Below are positions 1 through 9,600 of a stretch of DNA of 53,836 nt, in pieces. Position 1 is the first letter of the stretch, and each line of letters opens with the position of its first letter. This stretch comes from Phormidium tanganyikae FI6-MK23. Its GTDB lineage: Bacteria; Cyanobacteriota; Cyanobacteriia; Leptolyngbyales; Leptolyngbyaceae. Where the stretch lies: NCBI GenBank assembly GCA_019359175.1, contig JAHHHU010000027.1, forward strand, positions 1 through 53,836. Reading direction: 5' to 3'. The notes under the pieces were generated by a model. The model was not told where the DNA came from. It ran no database searches and worked only from the letters and a program-made list of their open reading frames with translations. The translations under genes were made by a program, and so were the position numbers.

Positions 1-53
1 CTTGCCGCTTCTTCGAGGCAAGCATCAAGTCGGGCTTGTTGTTCGGGTGTCAT
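1..53 (-). CDS. 5' end of a gene leaving the window, possibly an ISKra4-type transposase
   Basis: The minus strand opens with ATG at 51-53 and reads MTPEQQARLDACLEEAA to the window edge. This resembles, from memory, the N-termini of cyanobacterial ISKra4-family transposases, which begin with a short helical segment of this kind. Only 17 residues are visible, so the identification is weak. The context supports a mobile element: the neighbouring Uma2 gene has lost its 5' half close to this point. The 50 or so bases between this start and the first recognisable Uma2 codon would then hold the element's terminus. It could equally be the start of an unrelated host gene. Confidence 0.35.
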   Translation of the reverse strand, partial: MTPEQQARLDACLEEAA

Positions 54-105
54 CGCAGGGGTGCTTGAATCAGATTGCCTTTACTTTAGGCGATCCTACT
101 GACAC

Positions 106-432
106 TTGCACATTTGGGATGCTCCCGATGAATCCTACTGCATTGGTGAACCTAAGCCAACCCCAGATTTATCGATCGAGATTATTTTTACCAGTGGCAA
201 CACATCTAAACTCGCTAAGTATCGCGCTCTGGATGTGCCCGAAGTGTGGTTTTGGGAGGATGGTGTGTTTGCTTTGTACCATCTGAATGGTAACGAGTAC
301 CAGCGCATTCAGTGCAGCCAAATCCCTGCATTAGAAGCTTTAGATCTTGAGCTTCTTAGCCGTTGTGTGTTGATGGCGGAAACCGACGAGCTTGAAGCTG
401 TTGCGGCGTTTCGACGAGGAATGGCGCGATGA
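106..432 (+). pseudogene. Uma2-family (DUF820) endonuclease, 3' remnant
   Basis: The 108-residue reading frame contains the C-terminal half of a Uma2-like protein: PDESYCIGEPK, then PDLSIEIIFTSGNTSKLAKY, then VPEVWFWEDGVFALYHL. Uma2 proteins have a PD-(D/E)xK-like core, and the (D)xxIE...K signature of the second half is present here. Full-length members have roughly 190-250 residues, so about half is missing. Upstream of the PDESYC motif (about position 126) the sequence no longer matches the family, and the only start codon is a TTG at 106. A minus-strand gene begins at 53. The likely reading is a Uma2 gene truncated by an insertion on its left. Function is presumably lost. Confidence 0.7.
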
Positions 433-488
433 AACAATCAACGGTGTCGATCGTCGTCAAGTCAATCTGCGCGAATGGTGAACTCAAA

Positions 489-1694
489 TTAAGGTTGTGA
501 AGGTTTGTCGATCGCGATTGGTGTCACTTGCTGAGAAGGTGTAGTCTGCGGAATCGGTGCAGCTAAAATCTGAGAAATCTGAGCTTGTTGTTGTAGCTGT
601 TGAGTCGAAGAAACTAAACCACTTAATCCATTGATCAATTGCTTTAAGTTATCTCGCAGCTTCGGATCGCCCGTTAGCTCATCTAAGTCAGAAGTAATCT
701 TTTGAGTGTTCTCAAAGGTCGCTCTAGCAGAATCTAAGGTCTGTTGCAGCATCGTTACAGTTGTGGGATTGTTCAGCGTCACTGACACATCTCTTAAATT
801 TGCTGAGGTTTGAGCCGCATTTGCAGAGAGCGTTTCTAGATTGCTGATCAGCTTACTGCCTTCGACTTGACTGAGAATCGGACTCAGCCGCGAGACATTG
901 CTGCGAATGTCACTGCTAGTTGCACTTAAGTTATCTAATGTTGAAACTAAGGTCGATCGGTTCGCCGTGATCAGATCGTTCACTTGCGCGATCGTTAATG
1001 TAGCTTGATCTGCTGTGTTCCCAATCGATCGTGCAGTCGACGAGAACGTTCTCACTTCGGTTCGCGCTGATCTTACCAGTCCCGTGACTTCTCGACTTAG
1101 CCGAGCAATCTCGGAAGCTGCTTCACTGCTATTTTTTGTGAGTGAGTTGATGTTTCCGGTGAACTGGGGGCTACTGTACACATCCGCAAATCGAATGGTG
1201 GATCGAATCAGTTCATCAGTGCTGATGCCGAGTGCGCCTTTGATGCGGGAATTTTCACACAGGATTAGATCTCGATCGCAATCTCGATCGAGCGGTCTAC
1301 CCGAAACAGACGATTCTGCAATTTCCTTCCGTGGAGTGATGTCTAGAACCGTTTCACCGAGCAAGCTTGTCTGATTCACACTCAGATCCGAATCTCTTGG
1401 AATCACCAGATCTGCACTTGCAATCTCTAGCTTGACTTCGACCCCATTCGGGCCGGGCACAATGTTGGCGATTCTGCCAACATTCACGCCTCTGTAGCGC
1501 ACTGGAGAGCCAGTTTGTACGCCATTGATCGCCGCAAAATCCGCGAACACTGTAAAACTTCGATTTGCGGGATTCAACCCTTTAATCCACAGCACCAAGC
1601 CGCCAAACAGCCCGACACCCGCCAAAATCATCAATCCGACTGAACCTTCTCGTACTGTTCGCGATTGCAAAGCAAACCTCCTTTGGAGTCGCAT
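489..1694 (-). CDS. mlaD: MlaD/TGD2-family MCE lipid-transport protein
   Basis: This is the substrate-binding MCE subunit of a Mla/TGD-type ABC lipid transporter that works between the inner and outer membranes. In the 401 residues one sees a short basic N-terminus and one transmembrane segment at about 17-38 (GLMILAGVGLFGGLVLWI). A single MCE domain follows at about 45-125 (VFADFAAINGVQTGSPVRYR, VNVGRI), then a long helical tail with repeated Ser/Thr/Asn-rich heptads to about 380. That layout is typical of cyanobacterial and plastid TGD2-like proteins. It starts 5 bases after the stop of the ATPase gene, so the two are almost certainly co-transcribed and perhaps translationally coupled. The MlaE-type permease is not in the window; in cyanobacteria it is often unlinked. 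Confidence 0.9.
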   Translation of the reverse strand: MRLQRRFALQSRTVREGSVGLMILAGVGLFGGLVLWIKGLNPANRSFTVFADFAAINGVQTGSPVRYRGVNVGRIANIVPGPNGVEVKLEIASADLVIPRDSDLSVNQTSLLGETVLDITPRKEIAESSVSGRPLDRDCDRDLILCENSRIKGALGISTDELIRSTIRFADVYSSPQFTGNINSLTKNSSEAASEIARLSREVTGLVRSARTEVRTFSSTARSIGNTADQATLTIAQVNDLITANRSTLVSTLDNLSATSSDIRSNVSRLSPILSQVEGSKLISNLETLSANAAQTSANLRDVSVTLNNPTTVTMLQQTLDSARATFENTQKITSDLDELTGDPKLRDNLKQLINGLSGLVSSTQQLQQQAQISQILAAPIPQTTPSQQVTPIAIDKPSQP

Positions 1695-1699
1695 ACCCC

Positions 1700-2482
1700 T
1701 TACCCCAATACCTGAATGGGCCCCTCTACACTGCCACTCAAAAACTGCCGAATTAGCGGCTCGTCGGTCGTATCTAGTTCATGCACCTTGCCTTCCCACT
1801 GCACCCGTCCCTGATGGAGAAACAGTACGCGATCGGCAGTCCGTCGAATTGTACTCTCCTGGTGTGTTACCATTACATAACTTTGACAACCCCGCTGCGG
1901 GCCTTGCAGCGATCGTACTAAATTTTCAATCACCGTCGAAGCGATCGGATCAAGTCCTGCTGTTGGCTCATCATAAAGTAGTACGGCAGGCGTATCGTCA
2001 GAATTTTCAGGATTGACCATAATTGCACGGGCAAAACTCACTCGCTTTCGCATTCCGCCCGAAAGCTCTGACGGAAACCGCTGACTAATGCCCGACAATC
2101 CCACCATGTCTAAGCGCTCTTCCACGAGTTGCCGAATTTTCCGACGAGAGAGACGAGAATGCTGATAGAGCAAGAATCCGACATTTTCTTCGACCGTGAG
2201 CGAGTCGAATAGAGCCGCTTGCTGAAACACCATGCTAATTAAGATCGGATCGGGTGCATCTTCGATCAACCCTCTGCGCCGTTTGCCGCCAATGTACACT
2301 TCACCTTCATCCGGGGCAAGCAGTCCTGCAATAATTCGCAATACAGTAGATTTTCCTGTGCCAGAAGGGCCAATCACTGCAAGGGCTTCTCCCGGATAAA
2401 TTGTCAAGTCCGCACGATCGAGAACTTTGTTTTCCCCGAACGTTTTGCTGACTCCCTTTAGTTCAATCAACGGTTCAACCAT
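1700..2482 (-). CDS. mlaF: MlaF/TGD3-family ABC transporter ATPase
   Basis: This is the ATP-binding subunit of the Mla/TGD lipid transporter that partners the MCE protein encoded immediately downstream. The 260-residue protein has a complete ABC domain: Walker A GPSGTGKST at about residue 38, the Q-loop region MVFQQAALFD, signature LSGGMRKR, Walker B VLLYDEPTAGLDP and the switch His in VMVTHQ. The C-terminal stretch after about residue 235 is short, as expected for MlaF. The upstream neighbour on the same strand (DUF2325) is 58 bases away and may be in the same transcript. All catalytic motifs are intact, so it should be an active ATPase. Confidence 0.92.
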   Translation of the reverse strand: MVEPLIELKGVSKTFGENKVLDRADLTIYPGEALAVIGPSGTGKSTVLRIIAGLLAPDEGEVYIGGKRRRGLIEDAPDPILISMVFQQAALFDSLTVEENVGFLLYQHSRLSRRKIRQLVEERLDMVGLSGISQRFPSELSGGMRKRVSFARAIMVNPENSDDTPAVLLYDEPTAGLDPIASTVIENLVRSLQGPQRGCQSYVMVTHQESTIRRTADRVLFLHQGRVQWEGKVHELDTTDEPLIRQFLSGSVEGPIQVLG

Positions 2483-2540
2483 GACCCTAACTCACGATCG
2501 ATTAACAGATGTACACAGAGATCGACTCGTGTCGAAAAGT

Positions 2541-3599
2541 CTAACAAGACTTAAACATCAGTTTCCAGGCAATTTTTTCTACGATCGTATTGACTCCTTC
2601 GTGATGAAGCTCGATCGGTTGTTTTTTCAAGCGTCGCAGTTCCGCCATCGCTTTGCGCGTCACTGCATGGCTCGTATCGTCAGTGAGTAATAGCACCACA
2701 TCCGCCGTTTGAATCTGCTGAACTGCTTGATCTACAATCAGCAAGCCATCTTCCACCGTAGACCAAACAAAGTAAACTTTTGGCAATTTCTCTTTTACAT
2801 AAGTCCGTGTCGTTGTATGTCCACCAAATACAACGACTTTGCCGCGTAAGTGCGTGTAGGATTCCTTTTCTTCTTTTTCATCAGTGGGTGCTTCAGGCTT
2901 CGATTTCTTGTCGCTAGTGGGTCTTGGTTCTGGCTGCGATTGTGACCAGAGTTTGCGGGCATGAGCATCCATGATCTTAAGTCTCTGGATAGCAGTGCCC
3001 TGAATCGTGATTGGCTTTTCGCTGAGTTCCTGGATGCGGTTGTATAAGACCTCTACCACTTCATCTAAACGATCGACTCCTTTCAAATCCTCTCGATAGT
3101 GGTAAACATCCATTGCTAGGTAAGACGCATCGTAATAGCTGGTTTGTTCGCGAATGCGATCGATAAGTTGTTCGGCAGTTTCGTGGCGGTCTTGCGTCAA
3201 TCTTTCAGCTTGGTGCTTACTCATTTGCGATTCGTATTCGCGCTGGGCTTGTTCTTCGCGCCGCTCTTCAATTACTTGTTTAATCAAGTCAATCTCGGTG
3301 CTACTTTCGCCATTGTCGGCTAGAGATTGGCGGGCTTCGATCAGGCGGCGGGACAGTTCGGGTAAGTCGGTCTGTATCTGGGTACGATAGTGACGAATCG
3401 CGCTGGTTAATTGTTCGTAAGTGGCTTGTGCTTGAGTGTCGCCTTCTAAGATTCCTTTTTGATCGAAGCCGCATTTAAGGTCTTCTAGACGAGCGCAATA
3501 CTGTTCTAATCGCTGCTGAATCTCTTGGCGAGTTTCCATCAGGCGAAGCGTTTCTTGGGAGACTGATTCAAGGGCATCGATCGAGAGAAAAGATTGCAT
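2541..3599 (-). CDS. Coiled-coil protein with C-terminal DUF2325 domain
   Basis: The 352-residue protein falls in two halves. Residues 1 to about 245 are highly charged and helical, with long Glu/Gln/Arg heptads and two acidic/basic linkers (KKSKPEAPTDEKEEKES). Residues 250-350 match the DUF2325 pattern: GKVVVFGGHTTTRTYVKEKL, VVLLLTDDTSHAVTRKAMAE, then PIELHHEGVNTIVEKI. This is a small Rossmann-like fold with no assigned reaction. A good ribosome site (AAGGA) sits about 8 bases before the ATG. It lies just upstream of mlaF on the same strand, which suggests co-transcription but does not prove a role in lipid transport. The function is unknown. Confidence 0.65.
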   Translation of the reverse strand: MQSFLSIDALESVSQETLRLMETRQEIQQRLEQYCARLEDLKCGFDQKGILEGDTQAQATYEQLTSAIRHYRTQIQTDLPELSRRLIEARQSLADNGESSTEIDLIKQVIEERREEQAQREYESQMSKHQAERLTQDRHETAEQLIDRIREQTSYYDASYLAMDVYHYREDLKGVDRLDEVVEVLYNRIQELSEKPITIQGTAIQRLKIMDAHARKLWSQSQPEPRPTSDKKSKPEAPTDEKEEKESYTHLRGKVVVFGGHTTTRTYVKEKLPKVYFVWSTVEDGLLIVDQAVQQIQTADVVLLLTDDTSHAVTRKAMAELRRLKKQPIELHHEGVNTIVEKIAWKLMFKSC

Positions 3600-4261
3600 C
3601 GGAGTTTCCTTCTATAAAGTAGATGGAGCGTTTTTTGGGACAGAGTTGACCCGTTGTGAATGGGCTAAAATCCAGAACTTATCTAAAATAGAAGCACTTT
3701 ACTGTATTCAGTTTGCCCATTGTACTGTTTGTTCAATAGATCGCGACTGAGCAAATATTAAGGATACGTAATTAGATTACTAAAAAGTTTGCCAGCAAAA
3801 TCTCAAACTTTAGAAATCGCAGTAACAGTATTTGATGATTCGGCAAGCCTGATTGTGACTGATTAAGTTACATTCGTTACGAATATCGGGCGATTTGCCA
3901 CGAACACGATTGCATTTGCCACCAATTGACCGCCGTTTGTTAGTAATGAGATCGCATTCGCCACCAATTGACCGTCGTTTGTTAGTAATGCGATCGTGCA
4001 AGTTGTGATCCAGAGAATTTAAGCCGCGATCGCATTACTATTGCAATATTCATTCCTGATAGTATTAACGAAATCATTCCTACACGAAGTATTTCTAGTA
4101 AGTGCTTCTACTTAAATTGGCTTCACCGTTGTTCTCTTCTTTAAGTATTATCTCTTAAGCTATTTCTCTCTAGGGGTTGTAATGTTCGTGTGTGATATTC
4201 GCTACTTGTTAAATACCAGTATGGCTTGCACAAAATCCCCCTAAGTGTGTGGAGTTCGCTT
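3600..4261. other. 660-bp AT-rich spacer with a short tandem repeat
   Basis: No convincing gene is visible between the DUF2325 start and the porin-like gene. The only sizeable frame (3810-4001, minus) is a by-product of the tandem repeat at 3912-3995. The two flanking genes are divergent, so both promoters must lie here. I could not place them with confidence. Confidence 0.5.
3912..3995. repeat. 42-bp tandem duplication, two copies
   Basis: Two adjacent 42-base units, 3912-3953 and 3954-3995, differ at only a few positions. Both contain GCCACCAATTGACCG and GTTTGTTAGTAATG. The unit length is a multiple of three, so an open frame survives through it, but nothing suggests that it is translated. 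GCATT/AATGC motifs recur just outside the repeat at about 4030. Confidence 0.8.
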
Positions 4262-5518
4262 GTGAAAAATTACACGTTGAGCTTATTTGCTCTTTCGATC
4301 TCGCTAGTTGCCCAAGCTCCTGCGATCGCGGTGGAACCTGTCACCACCCAGTCATTGATCAAAGATCAAACGGCGAAATCTAATGCGGCGAACCTTTTAC
4401 TTGATCCAGTTCCGTCCCTTTCGCGCCCCGAATCGCTCCTTCAATCTCCCGCGAAACCCATCGCCCAAACTCCAGCAGCCCCTTCTCGCGAACAAGAACT
4501 CTTAGAAAAGTTACGTCAATTAGAGCAGAAACAACAGCAATTAGAGCAAGAACTTAACGCCCTGCGACAGCAACTTGCACCGAAACCCAATAGCTCGATC
4601 GTATCTATTCCAGAACGCCGCCCTCAGCAAGTAGAACTTTCAACACAAGTTCTGTTTCTGCAACCCAGAACTAGCAATATGATGGACTTCGCGATTCTCG
4701 ATCCGGGAACAGCATTGGCAGTCGATGGAGATGTCGCGAGAGTTAACTATGATGATGTTGCTGCATTACGAGTCGGCTTAACTTACCGCCCCGAAAACAC
4801 GGACTGGGAAATCGCCGCGAGTCACGCCTTTTTCAAAACAGAGGGACAACAAAGCGCTGCCCGACCTGCGACCGGGTTTCTCTTTTCGACCTTCACGCAT
4901 CCCTTTCAAAACGACTCAGCAAACACCGCTGATGCGAGTGCAAAACTGGGCTATCAATCGACCGATTTAGAGATTGCATATAACCTGAATGTCAATCGCA
5001 GTATGGGCGTGCGGCTCTTTAGTGGACTGCGCTTTTCGGATGTGAAACAAGAGATGAATGTTGCTTTTAATGGGCGCGACTTTAATCAAGCGATCGCGAG
5101 AAGCAAGAATGAATTTACTGGTTTTGGCCCTCGAATGGGTGCACAGCTTGATCTAAAACTTGCATCTGATCTAAAGCTGTTTGGTCGAGGAGCAGGATCA
5201 TTGCTATTGGGTAATCGATCGACGTTCTATGAGGAAACAGATAACAATGGAACCGATTTGGTCGCGCGGTTTGATCCGGGGAGTCGGCAGCAAGTCGTTC
5301 CGGGGCTAGAATTCTCACTGGGGCTAAGTTGGCAGCCGAAAATTGGTCAGCGATCGAATTTCAATTTCAGCATTGGTTACGAGTATCAGCACTTGTTTAA
5401 TGTGTCAGATTCGATTCGATTTGTTGACTCTGCAAGTCCAGGAGTCTTTACTCAAAGCAAGAATGATCTGAGCTTGCAAGGGCTCTTCTTCTTGTTTGGC
5501 ATTTCTTCGCAATTCTGA
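4262..5518 (+). CDS. Lpg1974-like outer-membrane pore protein
   Basis: The open frame extends upstream to a TTG at 4226, but the GTG at 4262 is the better start. It is preceded by GGAG at 4251-4254 with a 7-base spacer, and it places a signal peptide (MKNYTLSLFALSISLVAQA) exactly at the N-terminus. The mature protein has a Pro-rich linker and a Gln/Glu/Leu coiled coil (LLEKLRQLEQKQQQLEQEL). About 290 residues of alternating beta strands follow, with conserved DGDVARVNYDD, RVGLTYRP, GFGPRMGAQLDL and LGLSWQP, and the protein ends in a beta-strand with a terminal Phe (FFLFGISSQF), typical of barrels inserted by BamA. This resembles the Legionella Lpg1974/MOMP-type barrel family. It precedes a PPIase and a giant RTX gene on the same strand, suggesting a cell-envelope block. 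Confidence 0.75.
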   Translation: MKNYTLSLFALSISLVAQAPAIAVEPVTTQSLIKDQTAKSNAANLLLDPVPSLSRPESLLQSPAKPIAQTPAAPSREQELLEKLRQLEQKQQQLEQELNALRQQLAPKPNSSIVSIPERRPQQVELSTQVLFLQPRTSNMMDFAILDPGTALAVDGDVARVNYDDVAALRVGLTYRPENTDWEIAASHAFFKTEGQQSAARPATGFLFSTFTHPFQNDSANTADASAKLGYQSTDLEIAYNLNVNRSMGVRLFSGLRFSDVKQEMNVAFNGRDFNQAIARSKNEFTGFGPRMGAQLDLKLASDLKLFGRGAGSLLLGNRSTFYEETDNNGTDLVARFDPGSRQQVVPGLEFSLGLSWQPKIGQRSNFNFSIGYEYQHLFNVSDSIRFVDSASPGVFTQSKNDLSLQGLFFLFGISSQF

Positions 5519-5691
5519 ATCGGACTGATGCTATCCGTATTGCTACTCAGTTGTTTGCAAGTTAACAAATCTAAATTGGTAAAACTACGAGTCAGCTCAG
5601 AGGAAAATCAGCATAACTTAAGACGTAATTAAGCGACTCTACACGCACGATCGCTAATTGACGAATCCTAAACCCCAACTTTTAGAGCATC

Positions 5692-6504
5692 ATGATGGAC
5701 TTTGATTCTACTCCGTTATTGTCGATCGATGAAACTTCTCTTTCGCTAGGGACTGTCCTGCGATACTATCAGCTTTCCGGTCGCTTGTTACCCTGGATTC
5801 GCGACATTGTTGAACAACACATTACATTCACCGAAATCCAACAGCGGGACGATTTGAATGTAACTTTGGCTGAAGTTGAGCAAGCAGCAGTCGAGATCCG
5901 AGTGCAGCAAAAGCTGACTGATGCGACTACGTTTCAGCAATGGTTAGATAGTCAAGGCATGAACTATGAGTTGTTCCAGAATCGGATTGTGCTGAATCTG
6001 AAGCTTGAAAAACTCAAATCAAAGATTGCGGCTCCAAACCTGCAAGCCTTGTTTGATGAACAAAAATCAGTGCTAGATCAAGTTGAAGTTTCTTGTGTGG
6101 TTTTGGCAGAAGAAGCTCATGCTCATCAGCTTAGAGCACAAATCTTAGAAGCAAATGATTTCGATCGCATTGTGGGCGAATATGCCGTTGCTGATCCGCT
6201 CAAAGTGAGTGTGATGAAGAGTGAGATTCGGTTTGGTCAATTGCCTGAAGACGTGCGCGAAACACTCCGCAAGGCAAGTATTGGCGATTTAGTTGGCCCG
6301 ATTAGCATGGAGCAGCGCTGGTGTGTGTTCCGAGTCGAGCAATTTATGCCCGCAGTGCTTGAAGGACAAATTCAGCGATCGCTTGAGGATCGACTGTTCC
6401 AACAATGGCTAGTGGAGCGGGCGCAGGAAGTGTCTGTCAAACTGGGCAGATCGACTGAAACGCAATCTGCGGCCTCATCAAGCACTGTACTCGCAGCGGC
6501 TTAG
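5692..6504 (+). CDS. Parvulin-type peptidylprolyl isomerase (SurA/PpiC-like)
   Basis: The 270-residue protein has an N-terminal helical chaperone-like domain (about 15-115, with LDSQGMNYELFQNRIVLNLK, as in SurA/trigger-type folds). A parvulin rotamase domain follows at about 125-225: VEVSCVVLAEEAHAHQLRAQ, DFDRIVGEY, then IRFGQLPEDVRETLRKASIG and DLVGPISMEQRWCVFRVEQF. No signal peptide is apparent, so it probably acts in the cytoplasm. In cyanobacteria such isomerases commonly sit next to type I secretion genes and RTX substrates, and here it ends about 115 bases before the giant RTX gene. A role in keeping that protein secretion-competent is a reasonable inference. Either of two adjacent ATG codons (5692 or 5695) could be the start. 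Confidence 0.8.
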   Translation: MMDFDSTPLLSIDETSLSLGTVLRYYQLSGRLLPWIRDIVEQHITFTEIQQRDDLNVTLAEVEQAAVEIRVQQKLTDATTFQQWLDSQGMNYELFQNRIVLNLKLEKLKSKIAAPNLQALFDEQKSVLDQVEVSCVVLAEEAHAHQLRAQILEANDFDRIVGEYAVADPLKVSVMKSEIRFGQLPEDVRETLRKASIGDLVGPISMEQRWCVFRVEQFMPAVLEGQIQRSLEDRLFQQWLVERAQEVSVKLGRSTETQSAASSSTVLAAA

Positions 6505-6620
6505 TTTTCTGCAATTTGAACTGTGTGACCTCTGAGAGATAAAGCACCCTCAGAGGCGCAATTTTCGTGCGTCCAAATTTAGCTTTATTCACCTTTCCCG
6601 GATACATAGGAGCTTACGTC

Positions 6621-9600
6621 GTGGAACCCAATCAAGTATATAGCTTGCAATCTGCACTATCTATTGAGCAAAGCTTGCTAACATCCAGCCCGCTTTCGAC
6701 CTTTGTTCCATCGAGTCGCGCCTTTGTATCTGGACTGTCGCCTTTTGCGAAAGCCTACAGCGCAAGTTCCTCAGCAGAAGCAAAATCGCTGGTGATTGTC
6801 GATGGTGCGTTCGCAGCGGATCAGCAACTTCTTAAAGCAATTCACTCTGATCAAGAAGTCGTCATTCTCGATCCCACTCAAAACGGCGTTGATCAAATTA
6901 GCAGCATTCTCGCTCAACATCGCAATATTGACGCACTCCACATCATTTCACACGGGAATGCAGGATTGTTGCAGCTTGGTTCGATCGAACTGAGTTTAGA
7001 AACGCTCGATCGCAATGCGGCAAAGTTAGCCAGTTGGAAAGAAGCTTTAGCACCGGGCGCGGATGTTCTGCTTTATGCCTGTAATGCTGCGCTTGGATCA
7101 CAAGGAAATCAATTTATTCAACGTTTAAGTCAGTTGATCGGTGCGGATATTGCTGCATCAGATAACATCACGGGAAATCAAAAGTTTAACGGCGATTGGA
7201 ATTTAGAAGTTAATACCGGAGAAATTGCGACCAAACTTGCATTTGATCAAGATGCGATCGCGCTTTACGATTCAACTTTAGCAGCGATTTCACCCGATGT
7301 TGTGCAAGGACTCAAGACCGGATTGCAGCAGTTTGCAACTTGGAGCGATCGCATCGAAACGCTGTCAGGATTTACTGCCGAAATTCCAGTTGTGGGTGAA
7401 TCGATCGGGAAAGTCATCGATATCAGTTCATTGCTGAAAAACCAATTCGCTGATCCATTGGCGAACTATCTTGACACTGATACAACTCCAACGGTTGAAG
7501 AATTTGTCGATCGAATTAAATCGCTTAGTGCAACCGTCGGAGATCTGACGTTTACGCTCAATCCAGCATCAGTTACCAGTGCATTACTCGGCAAAGACCT
7601 AAGCTTCAATCTGAAATTCGAGGCAACACGCACTGTAAAAACTAACTTTGATTTGGGCGAGACTGCGACAACAGACTTTGGTGTGAAGTTGAACGGATCA
7701 ACAACTGTTGATCTCACTGGACAACTCGTTTTCGATTTTGCTTTTGGTTATGATACTACGCTTGGATTAGCGCCTTCAGAAGCCTTCTACGTCAAGATCA
7801 ACGAGCTATCTGCAAACGCGATCGCACAAGCGAACAACCTGAACATGGGCTTGGAAGTCGGCTTTCTCGGCGCAGATGTGAAGAATGGCAGCCTCAGTCT
7901 CAATGCAAACCTCGCGGCTCAATTCAATGATCCGAATTCAGATAACAAGCTGACTTTAGATGAATTGCAGGGAACTTCGATCACAACGCTTGTAGGATTA
8001 ACACCGACGGGTGCATTGGATGTAAGTTTGCCTGTTTCGGCACAGTTAGCAGGACTATCGCTCACGGGAACACCGACTTTAACGATCGTTGATGACAATG
8101 TATTCACAGGTGCACTTCCCACAGTGAACGTGAAGGACTTCGCGCAGTTGTTGAAGTTCAAACAGCTTTCGCCTGCGGATGTGGTTAATCTACTGCGTCA
8201 AGTCGGTGGCGCACTGCAAAACGTCTCGGCTGGACTCAATCCAGAAGGTGGAATTCCCTTTCTTAAAGACGGCATTGATACCGTAGTTGACTTTGCCAAG
8301 ATAGTTGGTGATTTGACCAATGGCTTTTTTGATCAAGTGATCAACACCTCACGGGATGCTGTACAAACCGGAATCTTAAGCGCAGATGCAAGCTTTGATC
8401 TCAAGTTCAACAATGAAGCACCGATTACGATCGTAGTTGCGCGAGATACAACTAACCAGAATTTAGATGATTTAGTTGCAGACTTGAATACTGCGATCGC
8501 AACTGCAAATCTAACTCAGCGAGTCGTGACAGAGCGATCGAGCAATCGCTTGAGTTTGAAAGCGCTGAAATCCGGTGAGATTGTCTCGGTCGTAGCCACA
8601 AATGCAAACACAGCAGTGACCGAACTCGGCTTTAGTACAACCGTGACGAGTGTTGCCGTTCAGAAGTTCAGCACAATTCAAGAATTAGTCGATGAGCTTG
8701 TTTTATTGACAGGTTTAACTAAAGCGGGCATTGATGCAAAATATAATGCTGGAACGAACGCACTCACTTTCAGAATTGCCAAGAGTGCTAAGTTTGAGAA
8801 GTCAGTCAATTTTGATTTCAGCCAAGATATCGATCTTGGTGCTGCAACGCTGAATCTGGCAGGTGGCGCAACTGGACAATTTAAGGTTAATGCAGGCTTC
8901 AATTTAGGGCTGGGAATCAATCTAAGTCCGTTGGGTGATGGGTTTGTCTTGACGAATGCAATGACCCTTGACAGCTTGAATGCGGGTGCGGGTGTTCAAA
9001 ACATTGATGGCAAAGCAGACATTAAAATCACACTGCGCGATGGTAGCAGCTTTGAAGTTGATTTCGATGGTGCGACAACGGTTGGAGATGCGATCGCCAA
9101 AATCAACACGGCAAGCAATAGCAAGCTAATCGCCAGCATTAACGCAGATAAAACTGCGTTGAAATTAATTGATAGCACCACGGGAACGACAGCATTTACG
9201 ATCGTACCAATCAATGATTCTCTAGCAGGATTGGGACTAGGAATTGTTGGTTCTGATATCGATGCCGATGGAACCATCATTGGAGGCGCACTACACGGAG
9301 ATAGCTTTAGCAAACGAACCTTTTTGACTCAAGATAGCAGCATTTTTGCAAACGCGAAAATTGGTGCGAATGATGTCAACTTGTCCGCAGCCCTCTCAAT
9401 GCTGGAGATTGGCATCAAGAATGGAACTGCATCACTCGATCTCATTGCTTCTCTCGGCTTAAAAGATCCGACACCGAATGACTTAGGGATTACGCTGAAT
9501 GACATTCTCAACAATACAAGCACGTTGAGTGCATTGGTTGATCCAACGTTTCAAGTGATGGGCGGAATTACGCTGCCGATCGCAATTGATGGACTCTCAG

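Noticed and set aside
3810-4001. 63-codon minus-strand frame with internal repeats.
   Set aside because: It exists only because the 42-bp DNA repeat is a multiple of three; composition is not protein-like and no ribosome site is present.
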